This document shows positions 43,392 through 53,710 of a stretch of DNA of 64,000 nucleotides, piece after piece. How positions within the stretch are numbered: the first letter of the stretch is position 1; the number at the start of each line of letters is the position of its first letter. Under the pieces are notes generated by a model. The model was not told the origin of the DNA and did not search any database. It saw only the letters and a program-made list of their open reading frames with translations. Both the position numbers and the translations under genes were made by a program. Source of the DNA: Facklamia languida CCUG 37842 (GTDB taxonomy: Bacteria; Bacillota; Bacilli; Lactobacillales; Aerococcaceae); contig NZ_JH601133.1 in NCBI RefSeq assembly GCF_000245795.1, positions 1,384,994 to 1,448,993 of the forward strand, given 5' to 3'.

Positions 43392-45428
43392 ATGAACCAT
43401 TATTTATTAGAGATTGGAATGGAAGAGATCCCAGCCCGTTTCCTACAATCACTCAGCCAACAATTAAAAGACAGACTAGCGGCTTATTTAGAGGCAGAGC
43501 GGATTGCTTTTGATGGTGTCGAGGCTTTTGCCACCCCCCGTCGCTTGGCGGTACGTGTGAGAGGCTTGGCAGACCAGCAACAAGCTTTGGAAGAAGAAGT
43601 AAGAGGACCTTCCTTGAAAGTAGCTAAGGATCAAGCAGGCCAATGGAGTAAGGCGGCGCTTGGCTTTCTAAGAGGGCAGCAGGCGCAAGTCGAAGACCTC
43701 TTTATTAAAGAGGTTAAGGGCGTTGACTATGTCTTTGTCAACAAGGTGGCTGCTTGTCAGAGTGTCGAGAGTGTGCTCGCAGGTATCTCGACTGTGGTCG
43801 CCCATATGAATTTTCCAGTCACCATGCGGTGGGCTGATCTAGGGATCGAGTATATTCGACCTGTCCACTGGATTGTCTCCCTTTTGAATGACCAGGTGAT
43901 TCCTTTTGAATTTGCCGGTATTCAAGCAGATCGTTATACCAGAGGGCATCGTTTTCTAGCGGGCCAGCAGGCGGTTGAATTGTCCCATGCACTCGATTAT
44001 GAAGAAAGCTTGATGGATGCCTTCGTGATTGCGGACTTTGACCGTCGTCAAGCCGTTATTCAAGACCAAATTAACCGTTTAGCTCAAGAAAAGAACTGGG
44101 TTGTACCAGAAAACCAGGAATTACTAGACGAAGTGACTGCGATCGTCGAATGGCCAACCGCCTTTTCGGGTCAATTTGAGGAGCAATACCTCGAACTCCC
44201 TGACCAAGTACTGGTTACAGCCATGCGGGACCACCAACGCTACTTCTATGTGCTGGATTCGCAAGGAGAACACTTGCTGCCTTATTTCATTTCGGTCCGT
44301 AATGGCCACCAAGCCCATATGGACAATGTCATTAAGGGTAACCAGAAGGTGCTGCGGGCACGCTTGGCCGATGCAGAGTTCTTCTACCAGGAGGACTTGA
44401 AGCACACATTAACCGATTTTGTAGACCGGTTGGGAAGTTTAAATGAACATTATCAATTAGGCACTTTCGCTGACAAACAAGACCGTGTGGGAACTCTAGT
44501 GGATGCCTTAAGTCATTCACTGTCCCTGGATTCTCAAGTCAAGGAGGACGCCTTGCGGGCTAGCCAAATTTATAAATTTGACTTGGTGACCTTAATGGTT
44601 GATGAATTTTCTGAGTTGCAGGGGGTTATAGGTGGTATCTATGCGCAGCATTATGGTGAGAATCATGCGGTGGCTCAGGCCATTAGCGAACAATACCTCC
44701 CAACTGCTGCAGGGGGGGACCTGCCCCAATCGCCAGTTGGGGCCTTACTCGCTGTGGCGGATAAGTTAGATACTTTAATGGCTTACTTTAATGTGGGAAT
44801 CATTCCAACAGGCTCGAATGACCCTTATGCCCTGCGTCGGCAGGCAATGGGCGTGGTCGAGATTCTGATGGCGCAAGACTGGCAGATCGACCTCTTGCTA
44901 GTTTTTGAGGACCGTATGGCGGATCAGGATGCACGTGCGGCCTTAGTTGACTTTATAAAGGCGCGGGTTCAAGTCTATATGGACCATCAAGCCATTGACT
45001 ATGATCTGATTCAAGCGGTTCTTGGCCAACCAGGCCTCATTCCCTGGCGAATGGTTCAAGCGGGGCGTCAAATAGCGCAGAAACGCTTTGAAGATCGGCC
45101 AAGTTTCAACTTGATGATTGAGAATCTATCACGTGTTGTCAATTTAGGTAATAAGGTTGAAGAGACGGTTGCTTTAGAGCTAGACCTTGCTCAGAGTGAT
45201 TTAGAAAGAGACCTGATCCTCAAGGTTCAATCGCTCAAGGCCGGTGAGAGCTTGGCTGAAGAGATCCAAGTCTTCTATGAGATCAGTCCGATGATTGCGG
45301 CTTATTTCCAAGACCATATGGTCAATGCAGAAGATCGGGGTCTGCGCTTTAATCGCTATCAGTTAATGGCAGATTTGACAGCGGCCATCTTAAGGGTCTT
45401 TGACCCCCGACAAGTTGTTAATAAATAA
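43392..45428 (+). CDS. glyS: Glycyl-tRNA synthetase beta subunit
   Basis: A 678-residue tRNA-binding beta subunit. It shows LLEIGMEEIPARFLQ at the start, HMNFPVTMRW near residue 135 and RAEDAEFFYQEDLK-like LRARLADAEFFYQEDLK near 325. An HD-like region and a C-terminal anticodon-binding part follow. ATG 43392 is favoured over a GTG at 43389 by spacing from AAAGGAGGG. It completes the glyQS operon. Confidence 0.97.
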   Translation: MNHYLLEIGMEEIPARFLQSLSQQLKDRLAAYLEAERIAFDGVEAFATPRRLAVRVRGLADQQQALEEEVRGPSLKVAKDQAGQWSKAALGFLRGQQAQVEDLFIKEVKGVDYVFVNKVAACQSVESVLAGISTVVAHMNFPVTMRWADLGIEYIRPVHWIVSLLNDQVIPFEFAGIQADRYTRGHRFLAGQQAVELSHALDYEESLMDAFVIADFDRRQAVIQDQINRLAQEKNWVVPENQELLDEVTAIVEWPTAFSGQFEEQYLELPDQVLVTAMRDHQRYFYVLDSQGEHLLPYFISVRNGHQAHMDNVIKGNQKVLRARLADAEFFYQEDLKHTLTDFVDRLGSLNEHYQLGTFADKQDRVGTLVDALSHSLSLDSQVKEDALRASQIYKFDLVTLMVDEFSELQGVIGGIYAQHYGENHAVAQAISEQYLPTAAGGDLPQSPVGALLAVADKLDTLMAYFNVGIIPTGSNDPYALRRQAMGVVEILMAQDWQIDLLLVFEDRMADQDARAALVDFIKARVQVYMDHQAIDYDLIQAVLGQPGLIPWRMVQAGRQIAQKRFEDRPSFNLMIENLSRVVNLGNKVEETVALELDLAQSDLERDLILKVQSLKAGESLAEEIQVFYEISPMIAAYFQDHMVNAEDRGLRFNRYQLMADLTAAILRVFDPRQVVNK

Positions 45429-45458
45429 AGATCGAATTGAAATGAGAGGAGGGAGACC

Positions 45459-46763
45459 ATGTCGACATTTTTAGACCGAGCACAGGTAACCGCCATCGCA
45501 GGCAAAGGCGGTGATGGGATGGTTGCCTTCAATCGAGAGAAGTACCGCCCTGACGGAGGACCGGCAGGGGGAGATGGTGGAAATGGCGGAAATGTCATCT
45601 TCAGAGTGGATGAAGGTCTGAGAACGCTGATGGACTTTCGCTATAACCGACATTTCAAAGCCAAGGGTGGCGAAAATGGAATGTCTAAGAGTAAGTATGG
45701 GGCCAATGCCGAGGACTTGATTGTAAAGGTTCCTCCAGGTACGCTGGTGCGAGAGGCTAAGACCCAACGAATTATTGCCGACCTAGTGGACCATGGCCAG
45801 GAAGCGATTGTGGCCAAAGGGGGACGCGGAGGCAGGGGGAATATTAAATTTGCCACCCACAAGAATCCTGCCCCCTCCATAGCGGAAAATGGTGAACCGG
45901 GTCAAGAGGTTGAACTGGCGCTAGAGCTCAAAGTCTTAGCAGATGTAGGCTTAATCGGCTATCCAAGTGTAGGAAAGTCCACCCTTTTATCTGTGATCTC
46001 CAACGCTAAGCCAAAGGTAGCAGACTATCAATTTACAACCCTGGTGCCGAACTTGGGTGTGGTCCATTTAGCCCTTGACCAAGAATTTGTGGTGGCGGAT
46101 ATGCCTGGACTGATTGAAGGAGCCTCACAGGGAGTCGGACTGGGAATTGACTTTCTTCGTCATATTGAACGAACTAAGGTCTTGCTTCATGTGGTGGACA
46201 TGGCTGGTGTTCATGGGCGCGATCCTTTTGATGATTTCAAGTCAATCATGGAGGAATTAGGCCGTTACCATGCCAAGTTGCTCCTGCGGCCGATGATCAT
46301 TGTGGCGAATAAGGTTGATTTACCGCAAGCAGAAGCGAACCTTGCGACCTTTAAGGACCAATTAACCGCCTATTATCAAGATCAAGACCAGGCAGTGCCT
46401 CCGATCTTTGCGATTTCAGCCTGGCAACAAGCTGGGGTAAAGGACCTCCTCCAAGCAACTTATCAACTCGTGCAAGAGAGCGAATTTATCCCACTGGAAG
46501 AAGCAGAAGCAAGCCACCAAGTCTACCAACTGGAAGAAGAGGCTGGTTTCCAAGTCGAACAGCTTGAAGAAGGGTTGTGGGAATTATCCGGTCCCAAGAT
46601 CGAGAAGTTGTTCGCGATGACGAATACAGCCCATGATGAATCCTTACAGCGGTTTGCCCGTCAAGTTAGAGCGATGGGAGTTGACCAGACCTTGCGCGAA
46701 GCGGGGGCCAAAGACGGCGATACCATTCTCTTGATGGATTTCCAATTTGAATTTGTTGATTAG
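45459..46763 (+). CDS. obg: GTPase Obg
   Basis: A 434-residue ribosome assembly and stress GTPase. The glycine-rich Obg fold (1-158, [14 protein letters not shown]) is followed by the G domain with GYPSVGKST and [10 protein letters not shown] and by the Firmicutes-type C-terminal OCT domain. It starts at ATG 45459 behind GAGAGGAGGG. It lies between glyS and an acyltransferase gene and may be read through from glyQS. Confidence 0.96.
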   Translation: MSTFLDRAQVTAIAGKGGDGMVAFNREKYRPDGGPAGGDGGNGGNVIFRVDEGLRTLMDFRYNRHFKAKGGENGMSKSKYGANAEDLIVKVPPGTLVREAKTQRIIADLVDHGQEAIVAKGGRGGRGNIKFATHKNPAPSIAENGEPGQEVELALELKVLADVGLIGYPSVGKSTLLSVISNAKPKVADYQFTTLVPNLGVVHLALDQEFVVADMPGLIEGASQGVGLGIDFLRHIERTKVLLHVVDMAGVHGRDPFDDFKSIMEELGRYHAKLLLRPMIIVANKVDLPQAEANLATFKDQLTAYYQDQDQAVPPIFAISAWQQAGVKDLLQATYQLVQESEFIPLEEAEASHQVYQLEEEAGFQVEQLEEGLWELSGPKIEKLFAMTNTAHDESLQRFARQVRAMGVDQTLREAGAKDGDTILLMDFQFEFVD

Positions 46764-46772
46764 GTGATCAGT

Positions 46773-48626
46773 ATGAAGAAAAATTATAGTGGTGCACGCG
46801 TACCGATCTTTGACGGCCTCAAGGGCCTCGCCATCCTATTAATTATCGCTTACTATTTCTTCGAGCATATTGTGCCGGGTGGCTTTTTAGCAGTGAATAC
46901 CTTTCTGGTCATTGCGGGTTATTTTAACTTTAGACATTTTTACCTGGCTGACCAAGCTGGTCAGAAGCCTGCCTATGGCAAGTTCTTAATCAAACGCTTT
47001 GAGCGCTTGTTCTTTCCTCTCTTAGCGATGATCGCTTTGACGACCAGCTACATTTTGCTCTTTTCAAGGGATTTTCTCTCCAATGTGCGAGAGATGGGCT
47101 TATCAGCCTTAGCTTTCTTTAATAATTATTACCAGATCATCAATGAGCAGTCTTACTTTGTCCAAGCGGCCAACCCCAGTCCCTTTACCCACTTGTGGTA
47201 TGTGTCGCTGTATGGCCAGTTGATTTTCTTGATGCCTTTGTTAATTATCGTCACTTACATCTGGCATAAAAAACCCCAGATCACGATCAATATCTTATTG
47301 ATTATTTCCCTATTATCCATGGTCTTAATGGGCATTCTCTATCAACCAGGTCAAGATCCAACGGCCATTTATTATGGCCTGCCAACCCGACTCTCTGCCT
47401 TCACCATGGGGGGAGCCTTGGGTCTGCTCTTACCCGCTAAATTAAACCCTAAGCCGATTCCAAAGAAAGTCACCCATATTATGAATCTAGTGGGACTAGT
47501 GAGTTTTGTCTTAGGCTTTTTGATGGTTAAATTTATGTTCGGGACAAAACCTTTTGCCTATCAATTTGGTTTATCTCTCTTTACCCTTATTTCTTGCGCT
47601 GTGATCCTATCAGCCCTTCATCCGTCGACAATTTGGAATAAGCTTTATAGCTTTAAGCCGCTGGTTTGGATTGGTAAGCGTTCCTTCTCTTATTATTTAT
47701 GGTATTATCCTGTCTATCTCTTAATGCCACATAATATTAGCTTGCTTAACCAATATCCTGGACTCAATTATGCGGTCCAATTTCTCCTAATCGTTGTTCT
47801 AGCTGAATTGACTTATCAGATCTTTGAGCAGCGGCGGGTGAGCCTGCCAATTGGTCAGGACTTTAACTGGAAGAAGATGCGGTATCAGCTGAACTATTTG
47901 CGTACCCATCCCCAGTCACTCTATCTGGTTAAGTTTTTGACTGGCTTCTATTGCTTTGCCATCATTATGGGGGCAGTTGGAATGGGCTTGTCTTCCCAGG
48001 CCAAGGGGAATGAGAACACGAAAGAAATTGAGGAGTCCATTCAGAACAATCTTGAATTGGCCAGTCAGACGCAAACAACCGCTGAGACAGCTAAAATTCC
48101 CAAAGTGGTTAATAATATTGAAGGCCTGAGTCAAGAAGTCCTCCTTTATGCCAATGGCATTGAGATCACCTTTATTGGAGACTCTATCTTAGCCGCAGCG
48201 GCGCAGAGACTCCAAGAAGTCTTTCCCAAAGCGATTATGGATCCACAAGTTGGACGGCAACTTTATAATTCTTACGATGTGGTCTACAATCTCAAGCAAG
48301 TTGGCCAATTGAAGCCTACGGTTGTTACCTTGTTAGGGTCGAATGGGACCTTCACCAAGGGGCAAATTGATGATTATATTGAAGCCATTGGGAATGACCA
48401 TGACCAGTATTTTATTAATGTAACGGTCGAACGTCCTTGGACGGAAGATGCCAATCGTCAACTGTTGAGTGCCAGCCAAAGGCATGGTAATGTCAAGGTT
48501 ATTGACTGGGCTAGCTATTCCAAGGACCATCTTGAATGGTTTGCCTCAGATGGCTACCATCTGAATGATGAAGGCTCTTTAGAATTTGCCAAGTTCTTGG
48601 CTAAGGAAATCTATCGTTTACGTTAA
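46773..48626 (+). CDS. OatA-like acyltransferase with SGNH domain, atypical AT3 motif
   Basis: A 617-residue membrane protein with an N-terminal acyltransferase-3 domain of about ten helices (1-375) and, after one more helix, an extracellular SGNH domain (about 460-617) with FIGDSILAAA and the DGYHLN Asp-His pair. OatA proteins O-acetylate peptidoglycan. In the AT3 domain the usual DGLR...YH signature reads FDGLKGLAILLIIAYYF: Arg is Lys and the conserved His is Tyr, and GVDLFFVLSG is AVNTFLVIAG. The start at ATG 46773 follows AGGTGAT, close behind obg. Activity and acceptor are uncertain. Confidence 0.8.
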   Translation: MKKNYSGARVPIFDGLKGLAILLIIAYYFFEHIVPGGFLAVNTFLVIAGYFNFRHFYLADQAGQKPAYGKFLIKRFERLFFPLLAMIALTTSYILLFSRDFLSNVREMGLSALAFFNNYYQIINEQSYFVQAANPSPFTHLWYVSLYGQLIFLMPLLIIVTYIWHKKPQITINILLIISLLSMVLMGILYQPGQDPTAIYYGLPTRLSAFTMGGALGLLLPAKLNPKPIPKKVTHIMNLVGLVSFVLGFLMVKFMFGTKPFAYQFGLSLFTLISCAVILSALHPSTIWNKLYSFKPLVWIGKRSFSYYLWYYPVYLLMPHNISLLNQYPGLNYAVQFLLIVVLAELTYQIFEQRRVSLPIGQDFNWKKMRYQLNYLRTHPQSLYLVKFLTGFYCFAIIMGAVGMGLSSQAKGNENTKEIEESIQNNLELASQTQTTAETAKIPKVVNNIEGLSQEVLLYANGIEITFIGDSILAAAAQRLQEVFPKAIMDPQVGRQLYNSYDVVYNLKQVGQLKPTVVTLLGSNGTFTKGQIDDYIEAIGNDHDQYFINVTVERPWTEDANRQLLSASQRHGNVKVIDWASYSKDHLEWFASDGYHLNDEGSLEFAKFLAKEIYRLR

Positions 48627-48644
48627 GTTAGAAAGGATATCGCT

Positions 48645-49598
48645 ATGCAGATTCAATTTCTAGGAACAGGAGCCGGGATCCCAGCCAAGCAACGCAATGT
48701 TTCTTCGCTTACCCTCAAGCTCTTGGATGAATTGAATGAAGTTTGGATGTTTGATTGTGGTGAAGGGACCCAGCATCATATCTTGCGGACCCATTTGAAG
48801 CCACGTAAGATTAATCGTATTTTTATTACCCACCTTCATGGTGACCACATCTATGGTCTACCTGGCTTGTTAAGTTCCCGGTCCTTCCAAGGTGGGGAGG
48901 GGCCTCTCTATCTCTATGGTCCCAAAGGGATCCGGACCTTTATTGAGACGGCGATTCGGATTTCCCGGTCCAAATTACCTTATCCATTGATTATTGAAGA
49001 GTTGACCAGTCAAGGAGGGCACTTAGACATCGTGGCGGGCTGGCAAGTTGACTACCTGCCATTAGATCACGGCATTCTTTCCTATGGCTACCGTGTCCAG
49101 GAACCCGATGCACCGGGGCAACTCTTGATGGATCGATTAGCGCCCTATCAGATCCCAAATGGTCCGATTTTGGGTCAGCTTAAACGTGGTGAAGTCGTGG
49201 AATTAGCGGATGGCCAAGTGCTAAATGGTCAAGATTTTCTAGCGCCGCCCCGACCAGGACGGGTTGTGACCATCCTGGGTGATACCCGCAAGACAGCTAA
49301 CAGTGTCCAGCTTGCCAAGGGAGCGGATGTCTTAGTGCATGAAGCGACCCATGAAGCAGGGGAGGCTAAGATGGCCAAGGCTTACTTCCATTCAACTTCT
49401 GCTCAGGCAGCACAAGTTGCCCAGGATGCGCAAGTCGGTCAATTGTACATGAACCATATTTCAGCTCGTTATTTGAAGCAGGAGACCCGAATCTTGGAAC
49501 AACAGGCACAAGCCATTTTCCCCGCTAGCCAGGTGGTCCAAGACTTTGATGAATTTGAAATTCCTCCTCGAGGACACAAGATCGAGGTGACACCATGA
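48645..49598 (+). CDS. rnz: Ribonuclease Z
   Basis: A 317-residue metallo-beta-lactamase-fold endonuclease that removes tRNA 3' trailers. The metal motif is THLHGDHIYGLPG (about 61-73), with further ligands in LPLDHG, LGDTRKT and YMNHISAR. Length and motifs fit the short bacterial RNase Z. Its stop overlaps the recJ start by four bases (ATGA). Confidence 0.95.
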   Translation: MQIQFLGTGAGIPAKQRNVSSLTLKLLDELNEVWMFDCGEGTQHHILRTHLKPRKINRIFITHLHGDHIYGLPGLLSSRSFQGGEGPLYLYGPKGIRTFIETAIRISRSKLPYPLIIEELTSQGGHLDIVAGWQVDYLPLDHGILSYGYRVQEPDAPGQLLMDRLAPYQIPNGPILGQLKRGEVVELADGQVLNGQDFLAPPRPGRVVTILGDTRKTANSVQLAKGADVLVHEATHEAGEAKMAKAYFHSTSAQAAQVAQDAQVGQLYMNHISARYLKQETRILEQQAQAIFPASQVVQDFDEFEIPPRGHKIEVTP

Positions 49599-51928
49599 AA
49601 TTAGCGAAATATCAGTGGGATTTGCCTGAGGTTGAGGATTTAAACACGAAGATCGACCAATTAAAAAAAGCAGGAGTCACATACTCTCCTGCTTTTTTAC
49701 GCTTGTGTTTAGCTCGAGGATTAAAGACTGACCAAGCGATTCAAGCGGCTTGTTCGAGCCAACCTACCCTTTTTCATGATCCTGCGCTTCTCTATGATAT
49801 GGACCGTGCAGTCGAAAGGATTCATCATGCGATTGGTGAATGTGAGCCGATCCTTATCTATGGGGATTATGATGCGGATGGAATCACTTCTACCCTGATC
49901 GTTAAGGAAGCCATTGAGGCCTTGGGTGGAGAAGTTAATTATTATTTACCGGACCGGTTCCAAGATGGTTATGGACCCAATCTTGACCGCTACCGGGAAT
50001 GGATTGACCAGGGGATCCAGTTGATTATAACAGTCGACAATGGGGTCGCAGGGCATGAGGCCATTGCTTATGCCCAGGATCGCGGTGTCGATGTGATTGT
50101 CACTGACCACCATGAAATTCAAGCCAGTTTACCAGCCGCATACGCCATCATTCACCCGCGCCATCCCCAGGGGAATTATCCCTTTGGAGAATTAGCAGGT
50201 GCGGGTGTAGCATTAAAATTGGCAATCGCGCTCCTAGATGAATTGCCGGCGGAAGCAATTGAACTAGCTGCGATCGGGACGGTGGCTGATATGGTAAGTG
50301 TTGTGGATGAGAATCGGACCATCATCCAAACTGGAATCCGGATGCTGGCTCAGACCTCACGCATCGGCTTAAAGCAGCTATTGGATCAAGAGCAGGTCAC
50401 ACAGGAAGCCTTATCGACGGAAACGATTGGCTTCATCATTGGTCCACGGCTAAATGCACTTGGACGCTTGGGAGATGCCAGTCCAGGTCTGGAGTGGTTA
50501 TCCAGCCATGATCCCTCTCATGCTAAGGATTACTTAGATCAGATGAATGCGGCCAATCAAAAGCGGCAGGCTCTGGTTAACCAGATTCTTAAGGAAGTCG
50601 AAGACCAGGTCGCTAATCAGACGGAACGACCAAATATCATTATTGCCTCAGGTGAGAACTGGCATCCGGGTGTTCTGGGGATTGTGGCTAGTCGGATTGT
50701 GGATAAGTACCAGCGACCAACCCTCCTCTTTCATTATGATCCGCAAAAGGGTCACTATAAGGGATCGGGTCGGTCGGTTCCCGCTGTTCATTTGTTTGAC
50801 TGGTTATCCTCCATTCAGTCCCTCTTGCTGCAATTTGGCGGCCACAGTCAAGCAGCGGGCATGACGGTCTCAGAGGCAGATTGGCCAGCCTTCAAGGACC
50901 AGTTAAGGCAATTAGCTGATCAAGCTCAGGAACGGATTAACCAACCCCCTCGACTTAAGGTGGACCTCATCGTCCAGGCGGAGGAAGTGACTCCTACCTT
51001 ATTTGAAGAAATTCAAGCCCTTGGCCCCTTTGGCATGGATAATCCCAAGCCTATCCTGGTATTGGACCAGGCCTATATCCAAGATAAACGCTTGATGGGG
51101 GTCGACAAGCAACATGTTAAATTAATCCTACAAGCAGGGGAGAGTCCTGGTCTAAGTGCGGTGGCCTTTGCTATGGCGGATCGGATGCAGGAAGTCCAAG
51201 CGGAGACGCGACTATCTATTGCTGGCCAGGTCTCCTTGAATCAGTGGCAAAATAAGCCACAAATACAAGTCCTGGTCAAAGACTTTGGCTACCCGCAAGG
51301 CCAATGGGTAGATTATCGGGGCAGTCAGATTCACTCAGACTTATATGGCCGTGCTCAGTCCCTGTATGTCTTTGACCAGGCCAACCACCTCCACCAATTC
51401 AAGCAAGAAATGGGCCCTGGTTCAGAAGCTATCCTCTATGACCAGGAGATACGGCTGGACCCTGATCTTCAAGACCTGATAATTATGGAACCCCCTGGTG
51501 ACCGGCAACAATTGAAGGATCTCTACCTCCAACAGGAATGGCGCCGGGTCTATCTAGGATCTTACTTGGCAGAGTCCAAGTATTTAGCCGGGCTACCTAG
51601 TCGACAGGACTTTAAGGCCTTTTATCAATTCTTGACCGGCCAACCGACCTTTAACCTAAACCAGATTCCAGCCCTGAGTCATCATCTCCAGATCAACGCG
51701 AGTAAAATCAAGCTGATGATCGTAGTGTTTTTTGAAGCAGAATTTGTTAAAATAAAGGATGGTGTCGTCACAAAAGTCACTTCGCCCACCAACCGAAAGG
51801 TTGATTTATTTGCCATGCCAGCCATGGCAAAATATCGCCTGGCCATGGAAGCAGAAGCGTTCTTTAATTATCAGACGATCGATGAAATCGTAACATGGAT
51901 GAATGAGGAGAATTCGCATGAAGTATGA
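49595..51928 (+). CDS. recJ: Single-strand DNA exonuclease RecJ
   Basis: A 777-residue 5'-3' single-strand exonuclease. The DHH catalytic domain shows [20 protein letters not shown] and [18 protein letters not shown], followed by DHHA1 with [10 protein letters not shown] and a Gram-positive C-terminal extension. It starts at an ATG that overlaps the rnz stop. The early coding region holds a strong terminator-like hairpin (49664-49698). Its last codons overlap apt by 11 bases. Confidence 0.95.
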   Translation: MKLAKYQWDLPEVEDLNTKIDQLKKAGVTYSPAFLRLCLARGLKTDQAIQAACSSQPTLFHDPALLYDMDRAVERIHHAIGECEPILIYGDYDADGITSTLIVKEAIEALGGEVNYYLPDRFQDGYGPNLDRYREWIDQGIQLIITVDNGVAGHEAIAYAQDRGVDVIVTDHHEIQASLPAAYAIIHPRHPQGNYPFGELAGAGVALKLAIALLDELPAEAIELAAIGTVADMVSVVDENRTIIQTGIRMLAQTSRIGLKQLLDQEQVTQEALSTETIGFIIGPRLNALGRLGDASPGLEWLSSHDPSHAKDYLDQMNAANQKRQALVNQILKEVEDQVANQTERPNIIIASGENWHPGVLGIVASRIVDKYQRPTLLFHYDPQKGHYKGSGRSVPAVHLFDWLSSIQSLLLQFGGHSQAAGMTVSEADWPAFKDQLRQLADQAQERINQPPRLKVDLIVQAEEVTPTLFEEIQALGPFGMDNPKPILVLDQAYIQDKRLMGVDKQHVKLILQAGESPGLSAVAFAMADRMQEVQAETRLSIAGQVSLNQWQNKPQIQVLVKDFGYPQGQWVDYRGSQIHSDLYGRAQSLYVFDQANHLHQFKQEMGPGSEAILYDQEIRLDPDLQDLIIMEPPGDRQQLKDLYLQQEWRRVYLGSYLAESKYLAGLPSRQDFKAFYQFLTGQPTFNLNQIPALSHHLQINASKIKLMIVVFFEAEFVKIKDGVVTKVTSPTNRKVDLFAMPAMAKYRLAMEAEAFFNYQTIDEIVTWMNEENSHEV
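49664..49698 (+). terminator. Terminator-like hairpin inside the recJ coding region
   Basis: AAAAAAGCAGGAG (49664-49676) and CTCCTGCTTTTTT (49686-49698) form a perfect 13-bp stem with a 9-base loop, ending in six T. It spans about codons 24-35 of recJ in an intact frame. Its shape is that of a strong intrinsic terminator and it would also work from the minus strand. Confidence 0.7.
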
Positions 51929-52430
51929 AGATTATATTGCACGAGTTGACAACTATCCCGAAGAGGGGATTATCTTTCGTGATATTACGCCCTTAATGGG
52001 GAATGGCCCCGCCTTTGCGGCAGCTACTCAAGAAATTGTGGACTATGCCAAGAAATTAGAGATCGATATGGTGGTAGGCCCCGAAGCCCGCGGCTTTATT
52101 ATTGGTTGTCCTGTTGCTTATGCTTTGGGGGTCGGCTTTGCCCCTGTTCGTAAGAAAGGCAAGCTTCCCAGAGAAACGATCGAGGTGGAATATGACTTGG
52201 AATATGGGTCTAACACCTTGCAGATTCACCGGGATGCCATCAAGCCTGGCCAACGGGTCTTGATTACGGATGACTTACTCGCAACAGGTGGGACGGTCGC
52301 TGCTTCGATTCAGTTGGTTGAAGACTTAGGGGGGATTGTAGCGGGATGCGCCTTCCTTATTGAACTGGATGATCTGGCAGGTCGAGACAAGTTAAAAGGC
52401 CACGACTACTTCACCCTAATGCACTATTAA
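51918..52430 (+). CDS. apt: Adenine phosphoribosyltransferase
   Basis: A 170-residue purine salvage enzyme making AMP from adenine and PRPP. It has [19 protein letters not shown] and the PRPP-binding [13 protein letters not shown] motif. The ATG at 51918 lies inside the end of recJ behind ATGAGGAGA. The recJ-apt pairing is common in Firmicutes. Confidence 0.97.
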   Translation: MKYEDYIARVDNYPEEGIIFRDITPLMGNGPAFAAATQEIVDYAKKLEIDMVVGPEARGFIIGCPVAYALGVGFAPVRKKGKLPRETIEVEYDLEYGSNTLQIHRDAIKPGQRVLITDDLLATGGTVAASIQLVEDLGGIVAGCAFLIELDDLAGRDKLKGHDYFTLMHY

Positions 52431-52453
52431 AAAAAGCCTGGTCATCCCAGGCT
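52429..52453 (-). terminator. Terminator of lexA
   Basis: On the minus strand AGCCTGG-GATG-ACCAGGCT is followed by seven T. It lies between the convergent apt and lexA genes and has no T-run on the plus strand. Confidence 0.8.
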
Positions 52454-52477
52454 GGCTTGTATAATGGAAGGCTAGAG

Positions 52478-53092
52478 CTAGAAGTAACGGGTTAAGGAGA
52501 CAACCTTTCCCAGGATCTGAGCATCCGGTAGGATAATATCCTCCATCTCGTCATTCTCAGGTCTTAGCACAATATGGTCTGACTTCTTAAAGAAAGTCTT
52601 ACAGGTGGCTTCGTGATCGAGGGTCATGGCGACAACAATCTCTCCATTATTGGCGACAGATTGCCGGCGGACCGTGATGATATCCCCGTCCAGAATCCCT
52701 ACATTGATCATGGATTCGCCCTTAATGATCAGCATGAAGAGTTCAGAGGGGTCATAGGGTAGGTCGTTCGGAACTGGCAGGTAGTCCATGGCTTCTTCCT
52801 CAGCGAGGATGGGAGCACCTGCTGCCACATAGCCTAAGAGAGGAACCCGATCGGATTGGACGCCAATGGCTTCAAGACCAAGTTGGGTAATCTCAAGGGT
52901 CCGGGTCTTACTTGAGTCGCGATCAATGAAGCCTTTCTCACATAAGCGGTCCAAGTGGCCGTGAACCGTAGAAGGGGAAGAGAGGCCAACACGGTCGCCG
53001 ATCTCTCGAACGGTCGGTGGGTAACCATTCTCATTGAGTAACTCATAAATACTGTGTAAGACATTCAATTGTTTGGCGGAAATTTTTGTCAT
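52478..53092 (-). CDS. lexA: SOS repressor LexA
   Basis: A 204-residue repressor of the DNA damage response. An N-terminal winged helix (YPPTVREIGDRVGLSSPSTV) is joined to a self-cleaving peptidase domain. The cleavage site A91-G92 (VAAGAP), S127 (IKGESMIN) and K165 (ATCKTF) are present, so auto-cleavage with RecA should work. ATG 53092 is preferred over a GTG at 53098. Its promoter carries a near-consensus LexA box shared with the divergent DUF896 gene. Confidence 0.95.
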   Translation of the reverse strand: MTKISAKQLNVLHSIYELLNENGYPPTVREIGDRVGLSSPSTVHGHLDRLCEKGFIDRDSSKTRTLEITQLGLEAIGVQSDRVPLLGYVAAGAPILAEEEAMDYLPVPNDLPYDPSELFMLIIKGESMINVGILDGDIITVRRQSVANNGEIVVAMTLDHEATCKTFFKKSDHIVLRPENDEMEDIILPDAQILGKVVSLTRYF

Positions 53093-53122
53093 ATACACTC
53101 ACTCTTTCCTTTTGTTGGGCCT

Positions 53123-53162
53123 ATTATAGCAAACCTCGCCCCTTTTTACAAACAAATGTTCG
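53123..53162. promoter_or_regulatory. lexA promoter and LexA box
   Basis: On the minus strand TTGTAA (53146-53151), 17 bases and TATAAT (53123-53128) form the lexA promoter. CAAACAAATGTTCG at 53149-53162 matches the Gram-positive LexA box CGAAC-N4-GTTCG at 9 of 10 fixed positions and overlaps the -35. It ends 16 bases before the DUF896 gene and could act on both directions. Confidence 0.75.
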
Positions 53163-53178
53163 TTATTTGGAGGTTAAA

Positions 53179-53424
53179 ATGGAAAAAAACTTAATTGACC
53201 GCATTAATCAGCTTGCGCGTAAGCAAAAAGCCCAAGGTTTGACCGACCAAGAAAAAATCGAGCAAAAGGCCTTGCGGCAGGACTATCTGAGTCAATTTAG
53301 GCAGCAAATGAAAGCTCAAATTGAAGGGATCCGCGTCTTTGATCCCCAAGGAAATGAAATCACCCCTGATAAGGTGAAGCGCATGCAGGACCAAAAAAAA
53401 TCAGAGCCTGCGCAAGATAATTAA
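53179..53424 (+). CDS. DUF896 (YnzC-like) protein
   Basis: An 81-residue protein of the DUF896/YnzC family (LIDRINQLARKQKAQGLTDQ, then EKIEQKALRQDYL). It is a short helical-hairpin protein of unknown function. In B. subtilis ynzC lies in the SOS-controlled yneA operon next to lexA, and the gene here also faces lexA across a LexA box. ATG 53179 follows TTGGAGG. Two more codons of the longer frame upstream are not needed. Confidence 0.85.
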   Translation: MEKNLIDRINQLARKQKAQGLTDQEKIEQKALRQDYLSQFRQQMKAQIEGIRVFDPQGNEITPDKVKRMQDQKKSEPAQDN

Positions 53425-53483
53425 GGGTGCAGGTTGGAAGAATAACTGATAAACTAGAGAAGATAAGTAAAGGAGGTCATACT

Positions 53484-53702
53484 ATGCCAGTTTACGGATG
53501 GATTATGTTAATCATTTTGGCACTGATTCTCGGAGCGGTGCTTGGTTTTTATTTAGCCCGTCGCTATATGATGGATTACTTCAAGAAGAATCCACCTATC
53601 GATGAGCGTATGATTACAGCAATGATGGCTCAAATGGGTCAAAAGCCTTCCAAGCGAAAGGTTCAGCAGATCATGCAATCGATGAAGATGCAGTCTAAAT
53701 AG
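53484..53702 (+). CDS. UPF0154 (YneF-like) membrane protein
   Basis: A 72-residue protein with one N-terminal membrane helix (about 5-27, MLIILALILGAVLGFYLARR) and a basic cytosolic tail that has DERMITAMMAQMGQKPSKRK, the mark of the UPF0154/YneF family. Function is unknown. ATG 53484 follows AAAGGAGG at 53470-53477. It follows the DUF896 gene, as in Bacillus, and ends the unit before a terminator. Confidence 0.88.
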   Translation: MPVYGWIMLIILALILGAVLGFYLARRYMMDYFKKNPPIDERMITAMMAQMGQKPSKRKVQQIMQSMKMQSK

Positions 53703-53710
53703 TCGGATCA

